From CAYVVD01 sp964454975 (GTDB taxonomy: Bacteria; Bacteroidota; Ignavibacteria; Kapaibacteriales; UBA2268), in contig CAYVVD010000014.1 in NCBI GenBank assembly GCA_964454975.1, forward strand, positions 1 to 64,000: 64,000 bases of DNA, in the 5' to 3' direction. The notes under the pieces are model-generated. The model was given only the letters and a program-made list of their open reading frames with translations, was not told where the DNA came from and ran no database searches. The position numbers were made by a program, and so were the translations under genes. Shown here piece after piece: positions 1 to 9,415 of the stretch; the first letter of the stretch is position 1; each line of letters opens with the position of its first letter.

Positions 1-163
1 TGACACGTGAGATATGAAGATAGTAATCCTCCCCGCTGTCAAGTTTTTTACCTTGGTAGGCATTTTCTGCCATTTCCAATGCGCCCATCACCTTGTTAAA
101 CTCAAGAGAATTAATCTTGCCTTTTAGATAGGATTCAAGTTCAAATTTTGAAAGAGGCTCCAT
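1..163 (-). CDS. RelA/SpoT-like N-terminus (partial, runs off the window)
   Basis: Only the first 54 codons are present, reading leftward from an ATG at 163. The visible protein has the pattern ALEMAENAYQGK then SGEDYYLHISRV. This resembles the start of the HD hydrolase domain of RelA/SpoT proteins, where a helix of the form A-x-x-x-A-x-x-A-H-x-G is followed by SGEPYIxHPxxVA. If correct, the protein makes or degrades (p)ppGpp in the cytoplasm. The canonical HP pair reads HI here, so another HD-type phosphohydrolase is possible. It lies 56 bp downstream of recN on the same strand and could be the last gene of that cluster. The catalytic domains are outside the window, so the call rests on a short similarity. 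Confidence 0.45.
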   Translation of the reverse strand, partial: MEPLSKFELESYLKGKINSLEFNKVMGALEMAENAYQGKKLDSGEDYYLHISRV

Positions 164-219
164 TCAGCTAAGATACCACCCAAAACTGTTTATATAAGAA
201 GATACGAAAATAAGAAAAA

Positions 220-1926
220 TTAATTTTGGGCAGCACGAATAAGTTCATTTGCAGAGTTAAGCGAGGTCTCGCTGATATTATGTCCACTCAGTAACTTTGC
301 AATTTCCAGGGTTTTAGCTTCATTATCCAATAGCCTGATATCAGAGATAGTCCTGCCAGCGGTTTCAGACTTTTCGACGAGTAGGTTCAGGTCTCCGAAT
401 GCAGCAATCTGGGGCAGGTGGGAAATAGCAATAATCTGGCATTCTTTCGATAATCTTTTCATCCTTGCTCCGGCCTTCTGAGCGATTTTCCCGCTAATTC
501 CGGTATCAATCTCATCAAATACAAGGATTGGGATGCCAGATGTAGCGGCTATTATTGATTTTATAGCCAGCATTATTCTCGATACCTCACCGCCTGATGC
601 AACTTCATGCAGAGGACGCAGCTTTTCACCTGTATTCGTGGAAATATAAAATTCGAGCTTATCAATGCCGGTTTCATTTATTGAGCTTTTCTTATCATCA
701 TTAATAAAATATTCGCTACTTTTAGATTCAGACTGTGTGAATTTGCATTCAAAAGAAGCGTTTTCAATTCCAAGTTCCTTTAGGTTGTTAATTATTCCGG
801 AACTAAGCTTTTCAGCCCAGGATTTGCGTTTAGAGCTTAATTCAAGAGCAATCCCTGTGATATTGTCGCGCATTGAATTCAGTTGCCTATCCAATTCACC
901 GATTTCATTATCAGAATTTTCGATTTTTTCCAGTTCTTCTCTGATTTTTTTAGATGCTTCAATTGCCTGGTTCAAAGAGCCGTACTTTTTGGAAAGGTCT
1001 TTCAGGCTGAAAAGCCGCTTGCGCATAGATTCTGCTTTAAGCGTGTCGAGGTCAATACCATTGATATAGTTATTTAGGAAATCAGAAACTTCAGAAACAG
1101 ATATTATTACCTTTTCCAGTTCTTCTCTGAACTCTGCAAATTTATCGTCTATCTTCTCAAGTTTTTGGAGATTTTTTTGGGTTTGTGCAAGCAGATCCCG
1201 AACATTAATCTCTCCGTCATAAAGCAAGGAATATACTTCGCCGGAATTCTGAAGCAACTCCTCGGAATTTTCAAGGATTTTTAAATCCCGCTCCAGTTCA
1301 ATGTCTTCATCTTGCTTTGGGCTTATTTCTACTAACTGTTTGAGTTGAAACTCAAGATAATCCTTCTTTTCGTTGAGTAGTTTCATCTCTTTCTTAGAGC
1401 TTATAATTGCTTCAGCCGCTTCAGTAAATTGATTGTATGATTTTCGATATTGACCCAATAACTTAGCATAATCACCAGTGCTGTCCAGCATACTCAGGTG
1501 AAGCTCAGGCCTCAAAAGTGACTGGTGCCCGTGTTGGCCATGAAAATCGACAAGGTAAAATGCAATTTTCTTAAGCAAACCCGCATTGGCCGGGGAATCA
1601 TTAATGAATGCTCGAGAGTTTCCCTTTGAGCTTATTTCTCGCCTGATAAGCAATTCCGGGCCGAACGATTCATATCCTCCATTGTTTAAAACATTGTTAA
1701 TTTCAGATTCTGTTGAAATATGAAAATTGCCCTCCACAATTGCCTTGTTTTCTCCGTGTCTAACTGAATCAGTAGAAGCCCTGTCGCCGCTGAGGAGCGA
1801 AATTGCCTTAATTAGCATTGATTTGCCGGAGCCTGTTTCGCCTGTAACGATATTCAGTCCGGGATGAAAGTCCAGGGTTGTATCTCTGAATAGCTTGAAA
1901 TTCTCTATATGCAGCGAGCGGAGCAT
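220..1926 (-). CDS. recN: DNA repair protein RecN
   Basis: This 568-residue SMC-like ATPase acts in double-strand break repair. The N-terminus has the ABC-type Walker A motif TGETGSGKSML at about residues 30-40, and the region DFHGQHGHQSLL near 130 is typical of RecN. A long coiled coil occupies roughly residues 160-370. The C-terminal lobe has the signature ASGGEVSRIMLAIK and the Walker B stretch ILVFDEIDTGISG. The length is normal for the family. An ATG at 1926 overlaps the TGA of the upstream gene (TGATG), which favours it over the GTG one codon earlier and suggests translational coupling. Confidence 0.97.
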   Translation of the reverse strand: MLRSLHIENFKLFRDTTLDFHPGLNIVTGETGSGKSMLIKAISLLSGDRASTDSVRHGENKAIVEGNFHISTESEINNVLNNGGYESFGPELLIRREISSKGNSRAFINDSPANAGLLKKIAFYLVDFHGQHGHQSLLRPELHLSMLDSTGDYAKLLGQYRKSYNQFTEAAEAIISSKKEMKLLNEKKDYLEFQLKQLVEISPKQDEDIELERDLKILENSEELLQNSGEVYSLLYDGEINVRDLLAQTQKNLQKLEKIDDKFAEFREELEKVIISVSEVSDFLNNYINGIDLDTLKAESMRKRLFSLKDLSKKYGSLNQAIEASKKIREELEKIENSDNEIGELDRQLNSMRDNITGIALELSSKRKSWAEKLSSGIINNLKELGIENASFECKFTQSESKSSEYFINDDKKSSINETGIDKLEFYISTNTGEKLRPLHEVASGGEVSRIMLAIKSIIAATSGIPILVFDEIDTGISGKIAQKAGARMKRLSKECQIIAISHLPQIAAFGDLNLLVEKSETAGRTISDIRLLDNEAKTLEIAKLLSGHNISETSLNSANELIRAAQN

Positions 1927-2840
1927 CACTCGAGGCCGAAGCCCCTGAACCTCATACCAAGGTGGAAATAGTCAGTTTCTGTTGGAATAATATAAGTAAC
2001 GTCGTCGAATAGTCTTTCATAGCCCAGAAATAAATCCACGTAAGATGCCCTGCCTATGAAATTTAGTCCTGTCTCAATCCTGTAATTTGTTTCAATGCCT
2101 GCTTTTTCATTATAGAGCGGAGATGCTGATTTAATCATAGCCGAAAGCCGTCCCTTCAGATACATCTTTAATACATCGAAAAAGAAATACTCGTACTTAA
2201 TCTCCGGGTGGACACCCCCGTGCATCCTGTCCCATGAAGCGGGTTCAGGCCTTTTGGGGTCTCTGTAGTCTCCGCTAATAAGGTAAACTTCTGTACGGAT
2301 TCCGTATTGCATTGAAGATTTATAAGGTGTAAACACAGTACCGGAAGAAAAGGCAAACTGCAAACCTGACAGAACAATATTTCGCTTTTGTACAGGATGC
2401 CCTTGGTTTAAATCACCATCTGGGTGGTCTGTGTTATCAAGGTCGTGCTTGCATCGGTGAAAGTAGCTGATGTAATAGTCATTTACACCGCTGCGCCAGA
2501 AATATGCAATTGCTTCCTCCCATATAGATCCACGCGGATTCAGCCCAAGGTCGTTATTATCATTTGCATTTAAAGAGTTGCCAAATAACATAACAATGCC
2601 TGATTCAGGGCCAAACCTGTAAGCTTCCACCATACCGTTTATTTTTAATTCCCAAGCTCTGTTGTCACCCGCAGAACCGATACCTCGGCCAAATTCAGCA
2701 CCGAAAGCTGTATTACCTGCAAGTCTGTCAACAAGGCTCGCACCCTTGTTTGGAATAGGGGATACATTTTTAAAGACAAAAATCTGGGATTTCAAGCTTG
2801 TGATTGCAAGGCATATTAAAGACACGAGTATGATTTTCAT
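1926..2840 (-). CDS. Exported outer-membrane beta-barrel-like protein, unknown function
   Basis: A 304-residue protein with a Sec signal peptide (MKIILVSLICLAITSLKSQ, cut probably after residue 19). The rest lacks hydrophobic helices and shows alternating aromatic/polar stretches ending in FHLGMRFRGFGLE, as expected of an outer-membrane barrel whose last strand is near the C-terminus. There is a faint resemblance to DUF1207-type proteins (NTAFGAEFGRG near residue 45), too weak to name a family. The gene is tightly packed between ftsK, whose TAA overlaps its ATG, and recN, whose ATG overlaps its TGA. It is therefore probably co-transcribed with DNA-maintenance genes although the product should sit in the envelope. 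Confidence 0.75.
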   Translation of the reverse strand: MKIILVSLICLAITSLKSQIFVFKNVSPIPNKGASLVDRLAGNTAFGAEFGRGIGSAGDNRAWELKINGMVEAYRFGPESGIVMLFGNSLNANDNNDLGLNPRGSIWEEAIAYFWRSGVNDYYISYFHRCKHDLDNTDHPDGDLNQGHPVQKRNIVLSGLQFAFSSGTVFTPYKSSMQYGIRTEVYLISGDYRDPKRPEPASWDRMHGGVHPEIKYEYFFFDVLKMYLKGRLSAMIKSASPLYNEKAGIETNYRIETGLNFIGRASYVDLFLGYERLFDDVTYIIPTETDYFHLGMRFRGFGLE

Positions 2841-5596
2841 TACAAAATCCTTTCAAGTTCCGATTCGCTTTCCATTAATACAACACGTGCCTTGCTACCA
2901 TCGAACGGTCCTACGACCCCGGCATCTTCGAGTTCATCAATAATCCTTCCTGCACGGGCATATCCTACTTTGAGCCTGCGTTGAATAAGAGATACAGAGC
3001 CTTGTTGAGTATTTACAATCAATCGTGCCGCTTCCTCGAAAAGTGGGTCTCGGTCTCCAGCAGCAATGTTGCCTTTTTCGCCCTTTTCTACAAGGCTGGG
3101 AAGGAAATAAGGCTGGGAATAGCCTCTCTGCTTTCCAATTGCCTCGCATATACTGTCAACTTCATCTGTACTAATAAATGAGTTCTGAAGCCTGAGTGGT
3201 TTTGGCATACCGGGGGGGAGAAACAGCATATCTCCATATCCAAGGAGCTTTTCAGCGCCCTGAACATCAAGTATAGTCCTTGAATCAATTCGCGATGCAA
3301 CAAGATAAGATATTCTTGCAGGGAAGTTAGCTTTAATGATTCCTGTAATTACATCAACCGAAGGGCGTTGTGTGGCAAGAATCAGATGGATGCCAACAGC
3401 ACGTGCCATTTGCGCCAGGCGGATAATCGGTTCCTCAATCTCCTTTGATGCTGTAATCATCAGGTCTGCTAACTCATCCACAATTACAACAATGTATGGC
3501 ATCGGGCGGTGGTCCATGCTTTTGTCTTTCATTGTGCCGGAACGGATCTTGTGATTATAATCACTAATATTTCGCTGCCCGACTTTGGAGAGAATATCGT
3601 ATCTCTGTTCCATTTCTGCAACTGCTGATTTTAAAACTAAAACAGCATCTCCGGGGTCAGTAATAATCGTGTCTTTTATATCATGAGAAGCAGCAAGGAA
3701 ATGATTTTTAAGCGATTTATAGTGTTGTAATTCTACTTTCTTAGGGTCAATGATAATAAACTTCAATTCGCTTGGGTGCTTTTTATATAAAAGCGAGGCT
3801 ATTATTGTGTTGATTCCGACCGATTTACCTGATCCTGTAGAGCCTGCCATAAGTAGGTGTGGCATTCGGGTCAGGTCAGCCATCATAACTTCACCTGATA
3901 TTGTCTTTCCAAGGGCTACAGGTAGTTTATATTTGTCCTCTTTGAACTGTTTTGATAAAACGAGGCTTTTAAATGTAACAAGTGATGGGTTGCTGTTAGG
4001 GATTTCAATTCCTACAGTGCCTTTGCCGGGAATAGGGGCAATTATACGTATGCCGCGAGCCTTGAGCGCCATCGCCAGGTCATCTACCAGGCTTTCAATT
4101 TTGCTGATTTTTATACCTGCTGCGGGAACAAATTCATATTGCGTAACCACCGGGCCGGGAGTGACGGTTAAGTTTTCAATATTAATTTTGAATGTTTCGA
4201 GCTTCTCCTGCAAGATACGTGCATTTTCGCGAAGCTCATCATCTTCAACTGCATTTAATCCATCACCCTCAACTAATATTTCCAAGGTGGGAGGAGTGTA
4301 GCTGATTTTTTCGTCGTGAATTGCTGTGGAAAGAGGAGAATTAAAGTCTGGTTCTTCTTCTTCAAGTTCATTTACTGTAACTATTAACTTCTTTTCTTCT
4401 CCGATATCATCAGTTAAATAATCATATTCATTATCATTTTCTTCACTGTCTAATGTATCGTCCGCGGTTTCCACGCCATATGAGCTTTTTGAATCAAATT
4501 TTTCTTCGTCAAAAACGGGAGATTCATCTTCGCTTCCAATCGGATCATTTTCGATTTCCGGATATTCCTCTCTGATATTGTCCTTCTCTAATTCCGGTTT
4601 TCCCGTATTTGGTTTACTTTGATGTGGTTCCGACTTGATTTCTATTTCATCATTTTTCTGCTCCATATCCTTATAGGAAAGCCCTTTGAAGGGATTGTCT
4701 TTTTTTATCTCGCTTTGCGGGTTAGTATATTTCCCCTTAATCTCAATTTCCGGATTGTTTGATTTTAATATCTCATCACTTGATTTGTTCTTATAATCAA
4801 AATTTGATTTTATTACTTTTGCGGGGTTTTCATCGTAATCAACTAAAGTAACTTGTTTTTCAGACTCGGTTATAGTTTCAGGATCCTGTATTGATTCTGT
4901 CTCTGAATCTTCCTTATTCCGTTTTAATAATCCATCAATCTTTTCCTCAACAAAATCCATCCTAATTTTAAATGTCATTATTGTTGTAACTGTTATTGAT
5001 GCTATTAATACGAATATGGAACCAAGTGTTCCGATAATTGCTGAAATGACGGAGAAGATAAAATCCCCGATAGCACCGCTCATTTCCTTGGGAATTTCAG
5101 GTAGCCAGCGCATGTCCCTGAATGATGCCATAAGTGACGCGAGCATCAATGAAATAGTTAGGTAATATGCAGTATATTTAATTGCATTTGTGGAAGGCTT
5201 TTGCAACAAGTAAATAAATTTCAACCACCATATAGATGCTACCGGAAACGCCAGAATTAAATAACCAAATGTTGAATTTATAAGGTAATCAGAAATAATT
5301 GCACCGAGCAAACCCAGCCAATTGTAAGTAGTTTCCATCCTGGCATGAACTGCTTCGTCGCCAGTAAATATTCCGACAAACTCAATAAATGTAACTTGCG
5401 TGTTTGCTTCATCTTTCGGGGAATAGGAAACCAGGGATAAAAAGACAAGTATGGATATAATAAACAAGGTAATGGCAATTACCTTGTTTGTGCCGAATCC
5501 TGTTTTTGCCTGTTCAGCAGGAGTAAACGAAGATTTTGCAGAAGACTTTTTACTTTTCTTTCGCCGTATTTCAATATTTTCTCTTTCTACAGGCAT
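2840..5596 (-). CDS. ftsK: FtsK/SpoIIIE DNA translocase
   Basis: This 918-residue protein is a membrane-anchored, septum-located dsDNA pump used for chromosome segregation and dimer resolution. About four hydrophobic segments lie in residues 35-215. An acidic, low-complexity linker follows (about 225-430). The motor domain then has Walker A GSTGSGKSVG near residue 585 and Walker B YIVVIVDELADLM near 705. The last ~60 residues form the winged-helix gamma domain (SLIQRRLKVGYARAGRIIDE), which in the family reads polar KOPS/SRS-type sequences. The gene follows comB by 17 bp, and its TAA overlaps the ATG of the next gene. Confidence 0.97.
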   Translation of the reverse strand: MPVERENIEIRRKKSKKSSAKSSFTPAEQAKTGFGTNKVIAITLFIISILVFLSLVSYSPKDEANTQVTFIEFVGIFTGDEAVHARMETTYNWLGLLGAIISDYLINSTFGYLILAFPVASIWWLKFIYLLQKPSTNAIKYTAYYLTISLMLASLMASFRDMRWLPEIPKEMSGAIGDFIFSVISAIIGTLGSIFVLIASITVTTIMTFKIRMDFVEEKIDGLLKRNKEDSETESIQDPETITESEKQVTLVDYDENPAKVIKSNFDYKNKSSDEILKSNNPEIEIKGKYTNPQSEIKKDNPFKGLSYKDMEQKNDEIEIKSEPHQSKPNTGKPELEKDNIREEYPEIENDPIGSEDESPVFDEEKFDSKSSYGVETADDTLDSEENDNEYDYLTDDIGEEKKLIVTVNELEEEEPDFNSPLSTAIHDEKISYTPPTLEILVEGDGLNAVEDDELRENARILQEKLETFKINIENLTVTPGPVVTQYEFVPAAGIKISKIESLVDDLAMALKARGIRIIAPIPGKGTVGIEIPNSNPSLVTFKSLVLSKQFKEDKYKLPVALGKTISGEVMMADLTRMPHLLMAGSTGSGKSVGINTIIASLLYKKHPSELKFIIIDPKKVELQHYKSLKNHFLAASHDIKDTIITDPGDAVLVLKSAVAEMEQRYDILSKVGQRNISDYNHKIRSGTMKDKSMDHRPMPYIVVIVDELADLMITASKEIEEPIIRLAQMARAVGIHLILATQRPSVDVITGIIKANFPARISYLVASRIDSRTILDVQGAEKLLGYGDMLFLPPGMPKPLRLQNSFISTDEVDSICEAIGKQRGYSQPYFLPSLVEKGEKGNIAAGDRDPLFEEAARLIVNTQQGSVSLIQRRLKVGYARAGRIIDELEDAGVVGPFDGSKARVVLMESESELERIL

Positions 5597-5613
5597 TTCC
5601 CCCCAAAATATGC

Positions 5614-6366
5614 CTAAATATTAACTCTTTTAATACTATTGCCTTCATATACGGGTACAACAGGATAAGAATTATATTTAAGGCAAAGCTCCACGTCTTT
5701 TTTATGATTCGCTTCAATTAGCTTTTTTGAGTGGTCTCTTGTAAACAGAAAATCTTCGAGATTATCAGAATGCAGTTCATAAAGTGCTTTTGCAGCATAT
5801 GCAGTATCGGAAAGTTCAGCCTTTGGAGTACTAACGGCAATTTCGTTAATAAATATTCCGGCGCATAACGAATCTTCGTAGGAAAACCGGCCGTTTGTTC
5901 CTGAACAAAGCACCACAATTTTTTCAATATTAAGTTCATTGTTCAGAAGATACTCTTCTTCAAGATGTTCAAGAATGGCTGAGTAATTCGAAAAAGAACC
6001 TATCAACCTTACTGTTGCCTGCCGCGCTTTGTTAAAAGTTTTAGTCCCGTTAGATGTACTTATAATCACGGTTTTTCCTTTGACTGCTTCAGAAGTGTAT
6101 TCGAATGGAGAATTACCCGCGTCAAATCCTGCAGGTTTTGCAAGGTCCCTTTCGCCACCAATAAACCTGCTTTCCCGACTAAGGTTGTTATAGATCGAAA
6201 CAGCCTTTTCCAACGAATCACATGGAATAACCTCTTTTGCTCCATTATATAATGCAGCACAGATAGATGTGCTTGCACGCAATACATCTATCATAATAAC
6301 AGCTGAATTCTGAAACTGTTTTTCGGTTTCAGGAAACAAAGGCGTAAAATACGCATCAATTATCAT
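5614..6366 (-). CDS. comB: 2-phosphosulfolactate phosphatase family (ComB)
   Basis: A 250-residue protein of the ComB family. The family signatures are visible in order: VIMIDVLRASTSICAAL (about residues 24-40), NGAKEVIPC, the GGERDLAKPAGFDAGNSP block (about 95-112), the SNGT motif near 130, and VVLCSGTNGRFSYEDSLCAG around 180-200. In methanogens and sporulating Bacillus ComB hydrolyses 2-phosphosulfolactate in coenzyme M or sulfolactate formation. In most bacteria the true substrate is unknown, and no partner genes (comA, comC) are visible here. It is the first gene of the leftward ftsK cluster and diverges from kdsA. Family is secure; function is not. Confidence 0.85.
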   Translation of the reverse strand: MIIDAYFTPLFPETEKQFQNSAVIMIDVLRASTSICAALYNGAKEVIPCDSLEKAVSIYNNLSRESRFIGGERDLAKPAGFDAGNSPFEYTSEAVKGKTVIISTSNGTKTFNKARQATVRLIGSFSNYSAILEHLEEEYLLNNELNIEKIVVLCSGTNGRFSYEDSLCAGIFINEIAVSTPKAELSDTAYAAKALYELHSDNLEDFLFTRDHSKKLIEANHKKDVELCLKYNSYPVVPVYEGNSIKRVNI

Positions 6367-6464
6367 TGCTTACTATGCCTGGTTTAAGTTTGTTCTGATT
6401 GACAATTTATGCTGCAACAGGTAATTGTCAGCCAAATATAAGAACATTAACACTAAATAACAAC

Positions 6465-7328
6465 ATGACTGAATCCGGTAAAAAAGTAGCTTTTTATTTC
6501 TATTTGATTATTTTTGAAAGACGTTTATCTCAATCAAACGATGGTATTATTTTGTTTTTTATTGCAGGTCCTTGTGTTGTAGAATCACGCGAGCTTCTAA
6601 TTGAAATCGCCGGGTGTCTAAAAGAGATTTCAACTAAATACGGTGTTGAAATTATTTTCAAGTCTTCTTACAAAAAAGCTAACAGGACAAGCATCAATTC
6701 TTTCACCGGAATTGGCGATAAAAAGGCACTCGAATTTATGTCTGATATCAAGGATGAATTCGGGTTTTTATTGACAAGCGATTTTCATTCTGTAGAAGAA
6801 GCCAATCTTGCCGGCGAATACGTAGATATTCTCCAGGTACCTGCATATCTTTCAAGGCAAACCCCCTTGTTAATTGCTGCAGGAGAGACAGGAAAGACTG
6901 TGAACATTAAAAAAGCTCAATTCATGGCTCCGGCTGATGTAATCAGGGCTGCTGAAAAAGTGAAATCCACAGGTAACGATAAGATATGGCTTACTGAACG
7001 TGGGACATTCTTCGGTTATAACAATCTTGTAGTTGATTTCCGTTCGCTTGTAGAATTACGCAAATCAAAATACAAGGTTATTTACGATGCAACACATTCG
7101 CTCCAACAGCCATCCATAGGAGAGCAATCCGGAGGTACACCCGAAATGGCCCCACATCTTGCACGGGCCGCTGCAGCAGTTGGTGTGGATGGAATTTTCT
7201 TTGAGGTGCATCCGGAACCATCAAAAGCCCTGAGTGATTCTGCAACTCAATTGAGGCTTGACAACGCTGATGAATTTATCAGAAGAATCCTTGAAATAAA
7301 TACGATTACTTCTAATTACAATCAATGA
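6465..7328 (+). CDS. kdsA: 3-deoxy-8-phosphooctulonate synthase (Kdo-8-P synthase)
   Basis: KdsA condenses phosphoenolpyruvate with arabinose 5-phosphate to give Kdo-8-phosphate for the lipopolysaccharide core. Visible motifs are FIAGPCVVES, FKSSYKKANRTS, SDFHS, ERGTFFGYNNLVVDFRS and QPSIGEQSGGTPEMAPHLARA. The Cys in AGPCV, where E. coli KdsA has Asn, is the mark of the metal-dependent class. The open frame extends upstream to 6399, but the ATG at 6465 gives 287 residues, closer to the family length of about 270-285. The gene overlaps lptC by 4 bases (ATGA). Confidence 0.95.
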   Translation: MTESGKKVAFYFYLIIFERRLSQSNDGIILFFIAGPCVVESRELLIEIAGCLKEISTKYGVEIIFKSSYKKANRTSINSFTGIGDKKALEFMSDIKDEFGFLLTSDFHSVEEANLAGEYVDILQVPAYLSRQTPLLIAAGETGKTVNIKKAQFMAPADVIRAAEKVKSTGNDKIWLTERGTFFGYNNLVVDFRSLVELRKSKYKVIYDATHSLQQPSIGEQSGGTPEMAPHLARAAAAVGVDGIFFEVHPEPSKALSDSATQLRLDNADEFIRRILEINTITSNYNQ

Positions 7329-7858
7329 AACTACTAAACCTGCTGATATTAATTCTGTTTTTAATCTCCTGCGAAAATAAAGAGATAATGAAAAAAGTGC
7401 AGGAACAACATAATTCTAACGAAATAAAACCGGACCAGGTAAGCAGGGATTTCACTGTTGCTTTTGTTGATTCATCATTCACAAAGGCTGTTCTTAGAGG
7501 AAAAGTAGGGCGAGTTTATAATGACAGGATGGAAACCCTTATTGACAGCGGCCTAACCATTGACTTTCTTTCGAAAAATTCGGGCAAAAGAATCAGTCAT
7601 CTTACTGCCGACAGCGCCAGGATTGACGACCGTACCAAAAATATGCTTGCTAAGGGTGAAGTAATAGTAATTTCTGACAGCTCGGGTACAAAACTTGAAA
7701 CTACACTCCTGGAGTGGGATAATAATACACAAAAGTTATACTCAACTGAATTCGTAACAATCACAACGCCTGAAGAAACAATCCGAGGTTTTGGATTTGA
7801 ATCAGATCCAAACCTGACTAATTATAAAATTTTAAGAGTAAGTGGGATTCAAAAATGA
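7325..7858 (+). CDS. lptC: LptC-like LPS-export lipoprotein
   Basis: A 177-residue probable lipoprotein: MKLLNLLILILFLISC is a lipoprotein signal with the acylated Cys at residue 16. The remainder is a beta-rich domain (RVYNDRMETLIDSGLTIDFL, then LTADSARIDDRTKNMLAKGEVIV, then LETTLLEWDNNTQKLYS) matching the LptC/YrbK jelly roll, which relays lipopolysaccharide across the periplasm from the LptBFG transporter to LptA. E. coli LptC has an uncleaved helix; lipoprotein versions are common in Bacteroidota-like bacteria. ATGA overlaps at both ends couple it to kdsA and tpiA, consistent with a role in LPS biogenesis. Confidence 0.85.
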   Translation: MKLLNLLILILFLISCENKEIMKKVQEQHNSNEIKPDQVSRDFTVAFVDSSFTKAVLRGKVGRVYNDRMETLIDSGLTIDFLSKNSGKRISHLTADSARIDDRTKNMLAKGEVIVISDSSGTKLETTLLEWDNNTQKLYSTEFVTITTPEETIRGFGFESDPNLTNYKILRVSGIQK

Positions 7859-8613
7859 AGCAATACTTAATAGCCGGAAATTGGAAAATGAATACAACTC
7901 CAGGCAGTGCAAGGTCACTGGTAGCGAGCCTTTCAAATATTCAGGGATTGAATGAAAACGTAGGAATGTTGGTTTGCCCTCCATTCACAAATCTCAGCGC
8001 CGTAAGTGAAGTCATAAATAATAGCATGATTAGCCTGGGGGCTCAGAATTGCCATCCTGAACCGGAAGGTGCATTTACCGGTGAAGTATCTGTTGCCATG
8101 CTTAAAGAAGCCGGGTGCAAATATGTAATTATTGGCCACTCGGAGCGCAGAACTTTATTTGGAGAATCTGATGAATTTATTTGTATGAAGGCCAAGTCTA
8201 TTATCCGGGAAAAGCTAATTCCTATTGTATGCATAGGCGAAACTCTCGAAGAACGACAATCCGGTACTACCTTTGATGTGCTGAAATTACAGCTGGATAA
8301 TTGCCTAAATGAAATTGATAGTGTTGATTTTGTAATCGCCTATGAACCTGTGTGGGCAATCGGTACAGGCATAGCTGCTGAAGTTTCACAAGTTGATGAG
8401 GCACATAGCTGGATTGCTGATTACCTGGAAAGTAAGTACCCTGGGAAATCCAGTGAAATAAAAATACTCTACGGCGGAAGCATGAAGCCATCCAATGCCG
8501 AGGAACTGCTGTCACTGAAGCATGTTTCCGGAGGATTAATAGGCGGAGCTTCGTTGAAACCCGATAGTTTTATTGAAATTTATAATTCCGCTGTCAGGGC
8601 GCTTGGAAATTGA
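7855..8613 (+). CDS. tpiA: Triosephosphate isomerase
   Basis: TpiA interconverts dihydroxyacetone phosphate and glyceraldehyde 3-phosphate in glycolysis and gluconeogenesis. At 252 residues it has normal length. Catalytic residues are visible: Lys in AGNWKMN (near residue 11), His in YVIIGHSERR (near 95) and Glu in AYEPVWAIGTG (near 165), which also holds the flexible loop. The phosphate-binding stretches YGGSM and GGLIGGASL are near the C-terminus. ATG overlaps the lptC stop and the TGA overlaps the pgsA start. Confidence 0.98.
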   Translation: MKQYLIAGNWKMNTTPGSARSLVASLSNIQGLNENVGMLVCPPFTNLSAVSEVINNSMISLGAQNCHPEPEGAFTGEVSVAMLKEAGCKYVIIGHSERRTLFGESDEFICMKAKSIIREKLIPIVCIGETLEERQSGTTFDVLKLQLDNCLNEIDSVDFVIAYEPVWAIGTGIAAEVSQVDEAHSWIADYLESKYPGKSSEIKILYGGSMKPSNAEELLSLKHVSGGLIGGASLKPDSFIEIYNSAVRALGN

Positions 8614-9197
8614 CATTTCCTAATATACTCAGCCTACTTAGGGTATTAATTGCTCCTGTGTTTTTGTACCTGATAACATATGGCGGATTTTACATATTAA
8701 TTGCATTTATATTATTCGTTATAGGTGCTTTAACAGATTATGTTGACGGCTGGTATGCACGGAAGTATAATGTAGCAACACCACTTGGTAAGTTTGTTGA
8801 CCCTCTTGCAGATAAATTTCTAACGACCTCCGCATTTCTTGCTTTTTCAATTATGGAGCTGATACCATTTTGGATGGTTATCATTGTGATATTCCGCGAT
8901 TTCATGACAACTGTTATGCGTGTCTTTGCAGACAAATTTGAGATTCAGATGAAGACATCCTACCCTGCAAAAGTGAAAACATTTCTGCAAATGTTATTTA
9001 TAAGTTATGTACTTCTGCTTTTAGTTGGAAATGAGTCTGAATTATTCGGCATTTCTTCCTATAAATGGGAGAGATTGCTAACAGGAGGAGACGTGATTTA
9101 TTTTATCATGCTCTTACTAACACTATTAAGTTTGTGGACATTAATTGAATATTTCATCAATAACATGGAACTGATAAATCGAATTTCAGGAAAGTAA
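8610..9197 (+). CDS. pgsA: CDP-diacylglycerol-glycerol-3-phosphate 3-phosphatidyltransferase
   Basis: A 195-residue integral membrane enzyme making phosphatidylglycerol phosphate from CDP-diacylglycerol and glycerol 3-phosphate. The CDP-alcohol phosphotransferase signature D-x2-DG-x2-AR-x8-G-x3-D-x3-D is complete (DYVDGWYAR, then GKFVDPLADK, about residues 44-72). Four to five hydrophobic segments are visible. A TTG at 8610 overlapping the tpiA TGA is the likely start: no in-frame ATG precedes the first membrane segment, and MTFPNILSLLRVL is the usual family N-terminus. It is the last gene of the kdsA-lptC-tpiA-pgsA run. Related PssA/Pis enzymes share the motif, but the overall pattern fits PgsA best. 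Confidence 0.92.
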   Translation: MTFPNILSLLRVLIAPVFLYLITYGGFYILIAFILFVIGALTDYVDGWYARKYNVATPLGKFVDPLADKFLTTSAFLAFSIMELIPFWMVIIVIFRDFMTTVMRVFADKFEIQMKTSYPAKVKTFLQMLFISYVLLLLVGNESELFGISSYKWERLLTGGDVIYFIMLLLTLLSLWTLIEYFINNMELINRISGK

Positions 9198-9348
9198 TTT
9201 TCAGGATGTTCCTTACTTATTATTCCACAATAGGTTAGAATATTTGGAAAATACAATTAAAATTCATTAATTAATAGTCCCTTTCTGATGTAAATAAACA
9301 AATATTCCCTGTTTATGCGGCTTTTCACGAAATAATTCTTGCAAAGCT

Positions 9349-9379
9349 TGAATAAATCTACTATCTTGCAATCGTAAAC
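9349..9379 (+). promoter_or_regulatory. Putative Bacteroidota-type promoter for the HU gene
   Basis: TTGC at 9349-9352 is separated by exactly 19 bases from TATCTTGC at 9372-9379. The spacing and elements approximate the Bacteroidota housekeeping consensus TTTG-N19-TAnnTTTG, about 37 bases before the HU start codon. It lies in the 218-base gap 9198-9415, where I see no gene. Confidence 0.45.
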
Positions 9380-9415
9380 AATTCTTTTAACCTATCTCAC
9401 AAAGGGGAGTAGCTT

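Noticed and set aside
665..1077. Open frames on the plus strand inside recN
   Set aside because: They are antisense shadows of a well-conserved recN coding sequence, with no domain pattern of their own.
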